This document shows, one piece after another, positions 24,038 to 32,591 of a DNA stretch of 64,000 bases. The DNA lies in NCBI GenBank assembly GCA_052387675.1, contig JBQTIY010000009.1, forward strand, positions 62,001 through 126,000, in the 5' to 3' direction. Position 1 is the stretch's first letter, and every line of letters starts with the position of its first letter. The translations under genes and the position numbers were made by a program. The stretch comes from JBQTIY01 sp052387675 (lineage in GTDB: Bacteria > Planctomycetota > B15-G4). Under the pieces are notes generated by a model. It saw nothing but the letters and a program-made list of their open reading frames with translations, was not told the DNA's origin and made no database searches.

Positions 24038-25207
24038 TCAGGGGCCGGCGGGCTTCGCCGGCACGGTCCGATGCTCCAGGTGCCAGTCGTAGGCGCGCAG
24101 CACGGACTCGGGGGCCCTGAGGTGCTCGGTCCGCAACCGATCGCCGAACTCCGCGGCCAGATCGCGCAGCGGGTCGGGGGCCTTCGTCTTGAGAACCCAG
24201 CCAACCCATTCGCGGTCCAGTGAGTCCATGTCCAGGCCCTTGAAGACCTTGTCGGTGGACTTCTTGAAGTTCTTGGTGTCCTTGAAGTCCTTGATGAGCT
24301 TGGGGATCAGCTCGCGGTAGCGGTTGCTCTCGTGGTGCATGAGGAACTGCACCATCGACCAGCCTTGCGCGTAGTAGACGCTGGCATTGCGGTAGTAGTC
24401 CTTCTGCGCAAAGCCCAGCAGCGTCTGAAAGTCCACGGTGGAGCCATCCACCAGGGCGCGCTGCAGCGTGCGCAAGCGAATGTCATTCAAATCGCCCAGC
24501 CGGTAGCCGTGCTTGGCCGTGGTCTGCTGCTCGTCCAGCGTGGCCATGAAGAAATAGTCGCCCACGCCCTCGTCGAGCCAGGAGGGCATGTCCACCCAGG
24601 AGACCGTGTACATGTGGAAGTACTGGTGCCAGCCCTCGTGCGAGAGGATGCGGGCGGTGTCCATGGTGTAGGCGTCGGTGACTTGGTCGAGGAGCTGGAC
24701 GAGGCGCTGGGACTCGCGCTGGGGGAGCTGGAGCAGGACGTCCTGGGCCACCTCGACAATCGGCCCGATGTCGCGCACGCCCAGAATCACGCCGGTGTCG
24801 TAGCCGACGAGCTCCTTGGTGATCTGGTCGTAATAGGCCGCCGACGTCTTGGGCGCGCCGTAGCCCAGGTAGGCCTCGCGGTCCCGGAAGATCTTGAGCA
24901 CGAAGGTGGGCGGCGTGCGCCGGGAGGGCAGGAACTCCGCGTAGACCGCCCACATCGACTCCAAGTGGTCGGAGAGCATCTTGAGCTTCTCCGGTCCGGC
25001 CTGGCACTGCACGTGGTAGTGCTCCGTCTCGCCCACCAGCCAGCCGGCCGGGATGTCGCGCTTGTTCCAAGGACCCGGCTTGACCTGGGGTTCGTCGGCG
25101 GGGGGTTCGTCGGCGGGAGCTGTGTCCGCGAGCGCCGGGGCGGCGAGCAGCGTGGCGACGCAGAGCGCGGCGGCGCCGCGGGCGAGCCGACCGAGCCGGC
25201 GGTTCAC
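24038..25207 (-). CDS. Secreted DUF1570-like putative metallopeptidase
   Basis: A 389-residue exported protein. From GTG 25207 the N-terminus is an ideal signal peptide (MNRRLGRLARGAAALCVATL, then AAPALA). The body carries ILSHEGWHQYFH, an HExxH-type zinc motif, and the third-ligand-like region PSWLDEGVGDYF with Glu 25-30 residues later, as in gluzincins. This matches DUF1570-like proteins of planctomycetes. A start at TTG 25261 would add 18 residues before the signal sequence. Enzyme activity is inferred from motifs only. Confidence 0.78.
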   Translation of the reverse strand: MNRRLGRLARGAAALCVATLLAAPALADTAPADEPPADEPQVKPGPWNKRDIPAGWLVGETEHYHVQCQAGPEKLKMLSDHLESMWAVYAEFLPSRRTPPTFVLKIFRDREAYLGYGAPKTSAAYYDQITKELVGYDTGVILGVRDIGPIVEVAQDVLLQLPQRESQRLVQLLDQVTDAYTMDTARILSHEGWHQYFHMYTVSWVDMPSWLDEGVGDYFFMATLDEQQTTAKHGYRLGDLNDIRLRTLQRALVDGSTVDFQTLLGFAQKDYYRNASVYYAQGWSMVQFLMHHESNRYRELIPKLIKDFKDTKNFKKSTDKVFKGLDMDSLDREWVGWVLKTKAPDPLRDLAAEFGDRLRTEHLRAPESVLRAYDWHLEHRTVPAKPAGP

Positions 25208-25280
25208 TCTCGGCGCGGTGCTCACAGGACTGGGCTCAGCAGACTGGCGCTCATCGGACAAGCGTTCCTCAGACAGTCGT

Positions 25281-25289
25281 TGTTATACT
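25281..25289 (+). promoter_or_regulatory. Extended -10 box for speA
   Basis: TG-T-TATACT lies 30 bases upstream of ATG 25320, giving a leader of roughly 24 bases. No clear -35 box is present, consistent with an extended -10 promoter. Confidence 0.5.
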
Positions 25290-25319
25290 CGCCCGCCTTC
25301 TCCTGGGAATTTCTCGCCT

Positions 25320-27464
25320 ATGGCCGTCGGCGCCGTGAACGTCCACAAGTGGTCGGTCGAGCGCAGCTCCGAGACCTACAACCTCGCGGGTTGGGGCAGT
25401 CCGTATTTTTCCATTGGGGAAGACGGCAATGTGCGCGTGAATCCCGATGGTCCGGGAACGGCCGGCTCGTCGCTGGTGGAGATCATCAACGCGGCCAAGC
25501 GCCAGGGCATGAACCTGCCGCTGCTGCTGCGCTTCGACGGCATCTTGCGCGACCGGCTCAAGGTGCTGACGCGCGCCTTCCGCAACGCGGCCGAGGAATA
25601 CGGTTTCGCCGGGCGGCACCGGCCCGTCTATCCGATCAAGGTGAATCAGCAGCGGCACGTGGTCGAGACACTGCTCGAGGCCGGCCGCGAGTTGGGCCTG
25701 GGCCTCGAAGTCGGCAGCAAGCCGGAGCTGCTCGCGGTCGTGGCTCAGCTCGACCGCCCCAGCCTGATGATCTGCAACGGCTACAAGGACGAGGCCTACA
25801 TCGAGATGGCCTGCCTCGCCGTGCGCTTGGGCCACGAAGTCGTGGTGGTCATCGAGAAGCCCTCGGAGATTGAGACCTTCTCGCGCGTCGTCGACCGCGA
25901 GGGCCGCAGCGCCGCGCCCTTCCTCGGGATGCGCAGCCGTCTCGCCACGCGCGGCAGCGGCCGCTGGGAGTCTTCGGCGGGCGATCGCGCCAAATTCGGC
26001 CTTTCCGCGCAGCAAATGGTGGAAGCCGTGGAGTGGCTGCGCGATGTGGACTTGCTCCATCGCGTGCGCCTGCTGCACTTCCACATCGGCAGCCAGATCA
26101 CGGCCATTCGCCCCTGGAAGGCGGCCCTCAAGGAGGCCAGCCGGCTCTACGTGGAGCTGCGGCGCATGGGCTGCCCGCTCGATCTCTTCGATGTGGGCGG
26201 CGGCCTCGCGGTGGACTACGACGGCTCACGCACGCGCTTCGACAGCTCGATGAACTACACCGAGCAGGAATACGCCAATGACGTGGTCTGGCACATCCAC
26301 GATGCTTGCCAGCGCGCCGGCCTGCCGGCTCCGGACATCGTCACCGAGTCGGGGCGCGCCCTCGTGGCGCACCACTCGGTGATGTGCGTGGAAGTCATCG
26401 GCGTCTCGCGGCTCTCGCGCGACGGCCGCATCGAGCGCGCCGGCCGCAACGAGAACGAGATCCTGGCCGAGATGCGCGACAACCTCTCGCGGCTCTCGCG
26501 CAAGAACATGCTCGAGGTCTATCACGACGCGCAGAGCCTGCGCGACGAGATGCTCTCGCGCTTCAATCTTGGCCTGGTTGATCTGCCGACGCGCGCCCTC
26601 TGCGAGAACGTCTTCTTCGCCACCTGCGACCGCGTGCACAAACTGGTCAAGAGCCTGGACTATGTGCCCGAGGAGTTCGAAGGGCTCGAGAAGCAGATCG
26701 CCGACACCTACTTCTGCAACTTCTCGGTCTTCCAGTCGGTTCCCGACCACTGGGCCATCCGGCATGTTTTCCCGGTCATGCCCGTGCAGCGCCTCAACGA
26801 GGAGCCCACGGTGCGCGCCGTGCTGGGCGACATGACCTGCGACAGTGACGGCAAGATCGACCGCTTCCCGGATCTGCGCGACGTGAAGGAAGTTCTTGAG
26901 GTGCACCCGCTCAAGGAGGGCGAGTCCTACGTCGTGGGCATTTTCCTGGTGGGCGCCTACCAGGAGATCTTGGGTGACCTGCACAACCTCTTCGGCGACA
27001 CCGACACGGTGCACGTGGATTTCACCGCCGACGGGCAAGTGCGCCTGGTCGACCGCCTGCAGGGCGAGCCGGTGGGCAAGGTGCTCTCCTACGTCGGCTA
27101 CGACGAGGCCTGGCTCATGGGCCGCTACGACCGCGCTCTGGCGCGCTTGGTGGAGAAGGGCGATCTGACCACCGCCGAAGCCGACGAAGTGCGCGACGAT
27201 CTTGTCCGCGGCCTGCGCAGCAACACCTATCTCACCGCGCGCTCGGTGAAGTCGGTGCGCCAGGACGACCTGGTGGAGCAGGTGGACGAGGCGGCGAGCT
27301 CCGGCAATGGCGGGAACGGCGGCAACGGCGGCAACGGCGGCAACGGTGGCAACGGTGGGAATGGCGGCAATGGCGGCACGCCGCCCACTACCGTCGGCGG
27401 GCCGGGCCTGGCTGGTGGCGCGCCGGCCAGCGTGCCCGCCGGGACTCCGACCGCGCCCGCCTGA
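25320..27464 (+). CDS. speA: Biosynthetic arginine decarboxylase
   Basis: A 714-residue PLP enzyme that turns arginine into agmatine, the first step to putrescine. The N-terminus SSETYNLAGWGSPYFSI, the PLP-Lys strand RPVYPIKVNQQRHVV, HFHIGSQI, DVGGGLAVDYDGS and GRALVAHHSV mark the SpeA family (fold type III). The family is normally about 630-660 residues; the excess is a C-terminal disordered tail of Gly-Asn-Gly units (about residues 662-686) followed by Pro/Ala/Thr. No agmatinase or agmatine deiminase gene is in the window. Confidence 0.95.
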   Translation: MAVGAVNVHKWSVERSSETYNLAGWGSPYFSIGEDGNVRVNPDGPGTAGSSLVEIINAAKRQGMNLPLLLRFDGILRDRLKVLTRAFRNAAEEYGFAGRHRPVYPIKVNQQRHVVETLLEAGRELGLGLEVGSKPELLAVVAQLDRPSLMICNGYKDEAYIEMACLAVRLGHEVVVVIEKPSEIETFSRVVDREGRSAAPFLGMRSRLATRGSGRWESSAGDRAKFGLSAQQMVEAVEWLRDVDLLHRVRLLHFHIGSQITAIRPWKAALKEASRLYVELRRMGCPLDLFDVGGGLAVDYDGSRTRFDSSMNYTEQEYANDVVWHIHDACQRAGLPAPDIVTESGRALVAHHSVMCVEVIGVSRLSRDGRIERAGRNENEILAEMRDNLSRLSRKNMLEVYHDAQSLRDEMLSRFNLGLVDLPTRALCENVFFATCDRVHKLVKSLDYVPEEFEGLEKQIADTYFCNFSVFQSVPDHWAIRHVFPVMPVQRLNEEPTVRAVLGDMTCDSDGKIDRFPDLRDVKEVLEVHPLKEGESYVVGIFLVGAYQEILGDLHNLFGDTDTVHVDFTADGQVRLVDRLQGEPVGKVLSYVGYDEAWLMGRYDRALARLVEKGDLTTAEADEVRDDLVRGLRSNTYLTARSVKSVRQDDLVEQVDEAASSGNGGNGGNGGNGGNGGNGGNGGNGGTPPTTVGGPGLAGGAPASVPAGTPTAPA
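27303..27377 (+). repeat. 9-base GGN/GGC-AAC tandem repeat in speA
   Basis: About eight 9-base units encode repeated Gly-Asn-Gly in the speA tail. Third-position changes (GGC/GGT/GGG, AAC/AAT) show it is not brand new but units remain in frame. Confidence 0.85.
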
Positions 27465-27494
27465 ACGCCTGGCGCGAGGCGCGCTGAGCCCGCC

Positions 27495-28520
27495 GTGTTG
27501 ATCGACCTGCACTGCCACGTGGACGGGGCCGCGCGTCCGGCCACGCTGCTCGAATTGGCTCGCCAAGCGGGTCTGCGTCTGCCGGCCGACACTTTGGAGG
27601 AACTTCTGCCGCACGTGCGCGCGGCTCCCGGCTGCCGCAGCCTGGCGGACTTCCTGGCGACCTTCGAGAGCTTCTATCCGGTGCTGCGCACGCCGGGAGC
27701 CATGGGGCGCCTGGCCGCAGAGCTCGTGCAGGATGCGGCGGCCGATGGCGTGCTGCATCTCGAGGCGCGCTTCTGCCCCGCGCTGCAGGCCGATGCGGCG
27801 CGCGCCCTCCCGTATTCGTCCGAGGACGTGCTGCGCGAGACGCTCGCCGGGCTGGCTGCGGGCGAGCGTGCCGTCAACGCTGCTCTTGGCCACGCCGCTG
27901 CGTCGGCGACGAGCTTTTCTGTCGGCGCCATCATCTGCCTCTACCGCGGGATTTCGCTCGCGCAGAACGCTGCGCTGCTTGAGCTGGCCCTGCGCTACGC
28001 CGGCCGCGGAGTCGTCGGCCTCGATCTGGCCGGCCCCGAGCAGATTTCTGGAGCGCCGCTGGCGCCGCTCTTCCAGCGCGCGTACGAGGCTGGCCTGCCC
28101 ATCACCATTCACGCAGGGGAAGCGGCGGGTCCCGAGTCGGTGCGCGAGGCGCTCGATCAGCTCCACGCACGGCGCATCGGGCACGGCGTCGCGGCGGCTT
28201 CCGATCCACAACTCGTCGCGCGCCTGGCCGACGAAGGCGTGGCCTTGGAGTGCTGCCTCACGAGCAATGTGCAGACCGGCGCGGTGCCTGCGCTCGACGT
28301 GCATCCCTTCGAGCGGCTGCGGCGGGCCGGCGTGCGAGTCACGCTCAACACCGACGACCCGGCGGTTTGCGGCACCACGCTCTCGCGTGAAGTGCGCCTA
28401 GCCGCCGCGCAGTGGGGCTACGGTGCTGCGGAGTTGCGTGCGCTCTCGCTGGCGGCTGCCGAGTCTGCTTTCGTGTCGCCGGCCAGAAGATCCGTGCTAA
28501 GCGCCGCCGTGAACGGCTAA
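27495..28520 (+). CDS. add: Adenosine deaminase family protein
   Basis: A 341-residue amidohydrolase that probably deaminates adenosine. All metal and catalytic motifs of the family are visible: HCH (residues 6-8), the HAGE strand with His206 and the proton-shuttle Glu209, GHG in RIGHGVA, and TDDP near residue 286. Adenine deaminase or other purine-related activities cannot be excluded. The start GTG 27495 follows speA by 30 bases without a promoter, so the two may be co-transcribed. It fits the purine salvage genes further along. Confidence 0.85.
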   Translation: MLIDLHCHVDGAARPATLLELARQAGLRLPADTLEELLPHVRAAPGCRSLADFLATFESFYPVLRTPGAMGRLAAELVQDAAADGVLHLEARFCPALQADAARALPYSSEDVLRETLAGLAAGERAVNAALGHAAASATSFSVGAIICLYRGISLAQNAALLELALRYAGRGVVGLDLAGPEQISGAPLAPLFQRAYEAGLPITIHAGEAAGPESVREALDQLHARRIGHGVAAASDPQLVARLADEGVALECCLTSNVQTGAVPALDVHPFERLRRAGVRVTLNTDDPAVCGTTLSREVRLAAAQWGYGAAELRALSLAAAESAFVSPARRSVLSAAVNG

Positions 28521-28592
28521 GCTCAGGCCCGTAAGGGCTGGTGCCGCTGCGTCCTGGTGCTACTGAGACTCTTACCCCGGAGGATCGGTGTC

Positions 28593-28871
28593 ATGACGAT
28601 CATGGAACTGTTGGTGCTCTTGCTCATCGCTGGAGTCTGCGGCTCGATTGGCCAGGCCATCGGCGGCTACTCGCGCGGCGGCTGTCTTTCAGCCATCGCC
28701 ATGGGCTTCATCGGGGCACTGCTCGGCGCCTGGATCGCGCGCTCGATGTCACTGCCGGAGGTCTTACCGGTGACCGTGGGCGGCACGTCCTTCCCCATTA
28801 TCTGGTCGATCATCGGCGCCTCGCTCTTCGTGGCCGTGATCGGCTTTATCTCGCGCTCGAACAAACGCTAG
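28593..28871 (+). CDS. GlsB/YeaQ/YmgE-type small membrane protein
   Basis: A 92-residue protein with three predicted membrane helices and the glycine-rich pattern of the family (LLLIAGVCGSIGQAIGGY, GFIGALLGAWIARSM). A strong GGAGG lies before the ATG, which decides the start. These proteins are stress-linked and of unknown biochemistry. Its TAG and the TAG of the convergent gene share the palindrome CTAG at 28868-28871. Confidence 0.8.
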   Translation: MTIMELLVLLLIAGVCGSIGQAIGGYSRGGCLSAIAMGFIGALLGAWIARSMSLPEVLPVTVGGTSFPIIWSIIGASLFVAVIGFISRSNKR

Positions 28872-29554
28872 AGGCCGCGCAGCGCCCAGAGCAGATCGCC
28901 GTAGACATTGCCCCACCACGGGTCGCGCAGGAACTCGGTGGGGAAGTCCGGGTTGCCCAAGAAGGGGCGCAGCACGAAGGCGAGTTGGCCCGCCACAAAC
29001 ATGTAGAGCGCCGGCCAGGCCAAGAGCGCGACGCGGTGGCGGGCGTCGCGAGCGAGCAGCGGCGCATAGTGCCGCGTCAGCGTCTTTTGCGCAGCGAAGA
29101 GCGCCACGAGAAAGGTGGCCACGTTCACGAGCTTGGCCGCGTGGTAGCTGCCGATCGAGGCGTAGAAGAGCAGCGTGACGGGCGCGAGCGCGGCGAGGCA
29201 CACCGCGAAGGTGGCCTGCGCTGACAGGATGCCGCGGAAGGCGGCGGCGAAATCGCTGCGCAGTCCCAGCACCGCGTTGACCACGTAGAAGTTTGGCAGG
29301 CAGAGCAGCATCGAGCAGACCACCAGCAGCGGCACCTTGATTCCCGAGTACAGCGCCTGCAGCGCGGCCTGGCCGGCCCGGCCGTCCACGAGGCCGAAGC
29401 TGCCCATGGCGGCGCCGTAGGTCGCGCCCGAAATTCCAAGAATGACGAGCAGTCGGCCCCAGGGCACGCGGCCGCCGCCCACGGGGTGGCGGCCTTCACC
29501 ACGCAAGAGTCCGTCGAGGTCGAGCAGCGAGCGCGGTGCGAGCACGGGCCTCAC
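28868..29554 (-). CDS. Hypothetical membrane protein, paralogue of the next gene
   Basis: A 228-residue protein with about six predicted membrane helices. The last 35 residues (AFVLRPFLGNPDFPTEF...) match the C-terminus of the protein encoded at 29551 in pattern, so these are tandem paralogues. No known enzyme motif was found. Translation starts with GTG 29554 overlapping the upstream stop (GTGA). Confidence 0.7.
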   Translation of the reverse strand: MRPVLAPRSLLDLDGLLRGEGRHPVGGGRVPWGRLLVILGISGATYGAAMGSFGLVDGRAGQAALQALYSGIKVPLLVVCSMLLCLPNFYVVNAVLGLRSDFAAAFRGILSAQATFAVCLAALAPVTLLFYASIGSYHAAKLVNVATFLVALFAAQKTLTRHYAPLLARDARHRVALLAWPALYMFVAGQLAFVLRPFLGNPDFPTEFLRDPWWGNVYGDLLWALRGL

Positions 29555-30291
29555 CAGGTGTCCGTGAGCAGCCGCGCCATGTACTCGAAGAAGTTCAGCC
29601 AGCGCGGCCGGAACCAGGCGAAGGGCAAGTGCGGGCTGCCGATGAACGGGCGCAGGATCCAGGCCATCTGTGCGCCGACTACGCCGAAGATGATCAGCCA
29701 GACGCGGAAGATGCCGCGCGCGCGCGTGGACGTGTTGCGCCGCTTGCTGCTGCCCGCTTCCGCCGACTCCGCCGCCACGTAAGAGACTTCATCGGGGAAG
29801 ACGATCTTCACGGCGCGATGGAGGAAGGCCAGTCCGATGCCGCCCGCCAAGGCGAAGAAGAGCACGTTGAGGAAGACCATGAAGGTATGGCTGTCGTTGC
29901 TCAGCGTGAAGAAGGCCACGACCGGGCCGAAGCTGGCCAGCACGCCGAGCATGACCGCGATGGCGGCGACCAGCAGGCGCAGCGTGTCGCGCATGCCGAG
30001 GCGCGAGTTGGCCAGGGCGGCGAAGACGTAGAGCGAAGGGAAGGTCACCAGGAGCGTGAGCAGGAAGAGAGCGGGCACCTTGATGGCCGAGGCGAGCAGC
30101 GGCTGCCAAGGTTCCTGTCGGCCGCCGGTGGCGGCGTAGAGCCCCATGCACACGCCGGCGACGGCGCCGAGCAGCAGGCTGACTGCGATGAGCTTGCGCG
30201 CCGGCAGCAGCACCTTGCCGGAGCGCAGTTCCTCGGGCTTGGTGAGTTCGCCGCGCAGCAGGCGGTCGAGATTGCGGAACCACTCGGACAT
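29551..30291 (-). CDS. Hypothetical membrane protein, first of a tandem pair
   Basis: A 246-residue protein with a short charged N-terminus (MSEWFRNLDRLLRGE) and about five to six membrane helices. A Ser/Arg-rich loop follows residue 180, then the signature WILRPFIGSPHLPFAWFRP. GGAGGT lies seven bases before ATG 30291. It shares helix layout and C-terminal motif with its downstream paralogue. The N-terminal cytosolic segment is also similar (RNLDRLLRGE versus LLDLDGLLRGE). Function unknown. Confidence 0.72.
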   Translation of the reverse strand: MSEWFRNLDRLLRGELTKPEELRSGKVLLPARKLIAVSLLLGAVAGVCMGLYAATGGRQEPWQPLLASAIKVPALFLLTLLVTFPSLYVFAALANSRLGMRDTLRLLVAAIAVMLGVLASFGPVVAFFTLSNDSHTFMVFLNVLFFALAGGIGLAFLHRAVKIVFPDEVSYVAAESAEAGSSKRRNTSTRARGIFRVWLIIFGVVGAQMAWILRPFIGSPHLPFAWFRPRWLNFFEYMARLLTDTW

Positions 30292-30332
30292 CGCAGATAC
30301 CTCCGTGCTTCGCTTCGCCCGAGACCGGACGC

Positions 30333-30713
30333 ATGATAGCGAAGCCCCCCGGAGCGCCCGCCCTGTCTGAGCGTCGTTCCCAGACCGACAGCCTGGCCCT
30401 CGACAGCGAGGCCCTGCCCTGGCGCGACACGCCCTGCGTGGGCGTGCAGTGGAAGAAACTGAACTTCGATCCGGCCACGGGCGAGTCGGCGGTGCTTTTG
30501 CGCTTCGCACCGGGCGCGGCCTATCAGGCGCATCGCCACCCGGCCGGCGAGCAGTACTTCGTGCTGGAGGGCAGCCTCGAAGACGGCGGGCGCACCTGGG
30601 GCGTCGGCGCCTACGTGCGGCACGCCCCGGGCTCGGTGCATCGGCCGAGTTCTGCGGCCGGTTGCCGGCTGCTCGTGATCTTGCCGGCGCCTATCGAACC
30701 GGTGACGCCGTGA
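30333..30713 (+). CDS. Cupin-domain protein (ChrR-like)
   Basis: A 126-residue single cupin barrel. The metal-binding pattern is present: AYQAHRHPAGEQYFVLEG gives two His and a Glu, and APGSVHRP gives the third His. This is the pattern of the anti-sigma factor ChrR C-terminal cupin and of many dioxygenase-like small cupins. No ECF sigma gene is adjacent. Its stop overlaps the acyl-CoA synthetase GTG start (GTGA). Confidence 0.82.
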   Translation: MIAKPPGAPALSERRSQTDSLALDSEALPWRDTPCVGVQWKKLNFDPATGESAVLLRFAPGAAYQAHRHPAGEQYFVLEGSLEDGGRTWGVGAYVRHAPGSVHRPSSAAGCRLLVILPAPIEPVTP

Positions 30714-32428
30714 GCCACGGCGCCCTGCACGTGCCCGAGCACTTCAACTTTGCGCGCGATGTCTTCGACGTCCACGCGCGCCATCCAGGCCGTCTCGCCA
30801 TGCTCTGGATCGATGAAGCCGGTGCGCGCCGGCGCGTCACCTTCGGCGAGTTTTCCGAGCGCAGCACGGCGCTCGCGGCCGGCCTGCAAAAGCTGGGCGT
30901 GCAGCGCGGCCAGACCGTGCTGCTGATCTTGCCGCGCCTCGTCGAGTGGTGGGAAACCATGCTGGCCTGCCTGCGCGCGGGCATCGTCGTCGCGCCGGGC
31001 ACAACCCAGCTCACGGCGCGCGACTTGGCCTCGCGGCTGGCTCCCAGTGAAGCCGTCGCGATCGTGACCGACGAGTCGGGCGTGGCCAAGGTGGACGAGG
31101 CCCTCGCGCTCGCGCCGCGCCCTGCCGGCGCCGCGCTGCTGCGTCTCGTGGTGCGGCCTACGGTGGGCGGCCAGCTGCCGCGTCCGGGCTGGCAGACCTA
31201 TGAAAAGGTGCTGGCGGCCGGAGCCGGAGCGGCGTCGGTGGCGAGTTCACCGCCGGGCGCAGCCGCGGCGCGCGCAGCTCTGCCCTCCGGCTGGCTCGGG
31301 CGTGGCGCCGACACCCTGGCCAGCGATCGCGCGCTGCTCTACTTCACCTCGGGCACGACGGGCGCGCCCAAGATGGCGCTGCACACGCAGGCCAGCTACG
31401 GCATCGGGCACGCGCTGACCGCCCGCTGGTGGCTGGGCCTGCGCGACACCGACTTGCACTGGAACCTCTCCGACACCGGCTGGGCCAAGGCCGCCTGGAG
31501 CAGCTTCTTCGCGCCGTGGATCGCAGGGTCGGCCGTCTTCGTGCACTACGCGCCGCGCTTCGAGCCGCGCCGCACGCTGGAGATCCTCGCGCGTCATCCG
31601 ATCACGACGCTCTGCGGCGCGCCGACCAACTATCGCCTGCTCATTCAGCAGGACTTCGCGGGCCTGCGCTTCCCGGCGCTGCGCTCATGCACTGCGGCCG
31701 GCGAGCCGCTCAACGCCGAGGTGCTTGCCACCTGGAAGCGTTTCACCGGCCTCGACATCCGCGACGGCTACGGGCAGACCGAAACGGTGCTCTGCATCGG
31801 TCACGCTGCGGGCGAGGCGCCGAAGCCGGGCTGCATGGGAGTCGCTGCGCCCGGCTTCGACGTGGCGGTGCTGCAGACGGGGAGCCACGAGGACCCGGCC
31901 GCGGCTTCGCCGCTGCGCGAAGCGCCCGTCGGCGAAGAGGGCGAGATCGCGATTCGCGTGCGGCCCGAGCGGCCGGTCGGGCTCTTCGCCGGTTACTGGA
32001 AGGACGAGGCACTCAATGCGCGGGCCTTCCGCGGCGACTGGTATCTCACCGGCGATCGCGCCAGCCGCGACGCGCAGGGCCGCTTCTGGTTCGTGGGCCG
32101 CGGCGACGATGTGATCAAGAGCAGCGGCTACCGCATCGGGCCCTTCGAGGTGGAGAGCGCCTTGCTCGAGCACCCCGGAGTGGCCGAGTCGGCGGTGGTG
32201 GGGAAGCCCGATGCCACGCGCGGCCAGATCGTGAAGGCCTTCGTGGTCCTGGCCGAAGGCTGGGAGGGCGATGCCGCCTTCGTGCAGGAGCTGCAAGACT
32301 TCGTGCAGCAGCGCACGGCGCCCTACAAGTACCCGCGCGAGATTGAGTTCGTGGCCGAACTGCCCAAGACGGTCAGCGGCAAGATTCGCCGGGTGGACTT
32401 GCGTCGCCACGGCGCCCCTCCGAGTTAA
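30710..32428 (+). CDS. Acyl-CoA synthetase (medium-chain type, AMP-forming)
   Basis: A 572-residue ANL-superfamily ligase. The P-loop-like YFTSGTTGAPKM (A3), the DGYGQTETV strand (A5), GDWYLTGDRAS (A7), and the C-terminal hinge GRGDDVIKSSGYRIGPFEVE with the late catalytic Lys in KTVSGKIRRVDL are all intact. The length and motifs fit ACSM-type medium-chain or related acyl-CoA synthetases. It starts with GTG 30710, coupled to the cupin gene. Substrate not determined. Confidence 0.9.
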   Translation: MSHGALHVPEHFNFARDVFDVHARHPGRLAMLWIDEAGARRRVTFGEFSERSTALAAGLQKLGVQRGQTVLLILPRLVEWWETMLACLRAGIVVAPGTTQLTARDLASRLAPSEAVAIVTDESGVAKVDEALALAPRPAGAALLRLVVRPTVGGQLPRPGWQTYEKVLAAGAGAASVASSPPGAAAARAALPSGWLGRGADTLASDRALLYFTSGTTGAPKMALHTQASYGIGHALTARWWLGLRDTDLHWNLSDTGWAKAAWSSFFAPWIAGSAVFVHYAPRFEPRRTLEILARHPITTLCGAPTNYRLLIQQDFAGLRFPALRSCTAAGEPLNAEVLATWKRFTGLDIRDGYGQTETVLCIGHAAGEAPKPGCMGVAAPGFDVAVLQTGSHEDPAAASPLREAPVGEEGEIAIRVRPERPVGLFAGYWKDEALNARAFRGDWYLTGDRASRDAQGRFWFVGRGDDVIKSSGYRIGPFEVESALLEHPGVAESAVVGKPDATRGQIVKAFVVLAEGWEGDAAFVQELQDFVQQRTAPYKYPREIEFVAELPKTVSGKIRRVDLRRHGAPPS

Positions 32429-32490
32429 ATGACTCGCTGATCCGCTAGGCGGTTCGTGCCGGCCGGCGCCCTTCAGGTGGCGCTCTGCGC

Positions 32491-32519
32491 TTGCAGATTG
32501 GCTTAAGTCGATATATGGT
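32491..32519 (+). promoter_or_regulatory. Weak promoter candidate for exoprotein gene
   Basis: In the 163-base gap before 32592, a TTGCAG-like -35 is followed after 15-17 bases by an AT-rich TATATGG, the only AT-rich patch in the gap. The leader would be about 70 bases. Confidence 0.35.
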
Positions 32520-32591
32520 CCCGCGCCGATATTTCCGAACCCGCTCGAATTTCGGCACCCACCGACACCACCTCCGGATCCTGACCCCACC

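Noticed and set aside
27303..27377. CRISPR-like short repeats
   Set aside because: The array is 9-base coding units in frame with speA, without spacers or cas genes.
26226..28304. 692-residue minus-strand open frame
   Set aside because: It is the mirror of speA and adenosine deaminase, both of which show full family motifs on the plus strand.
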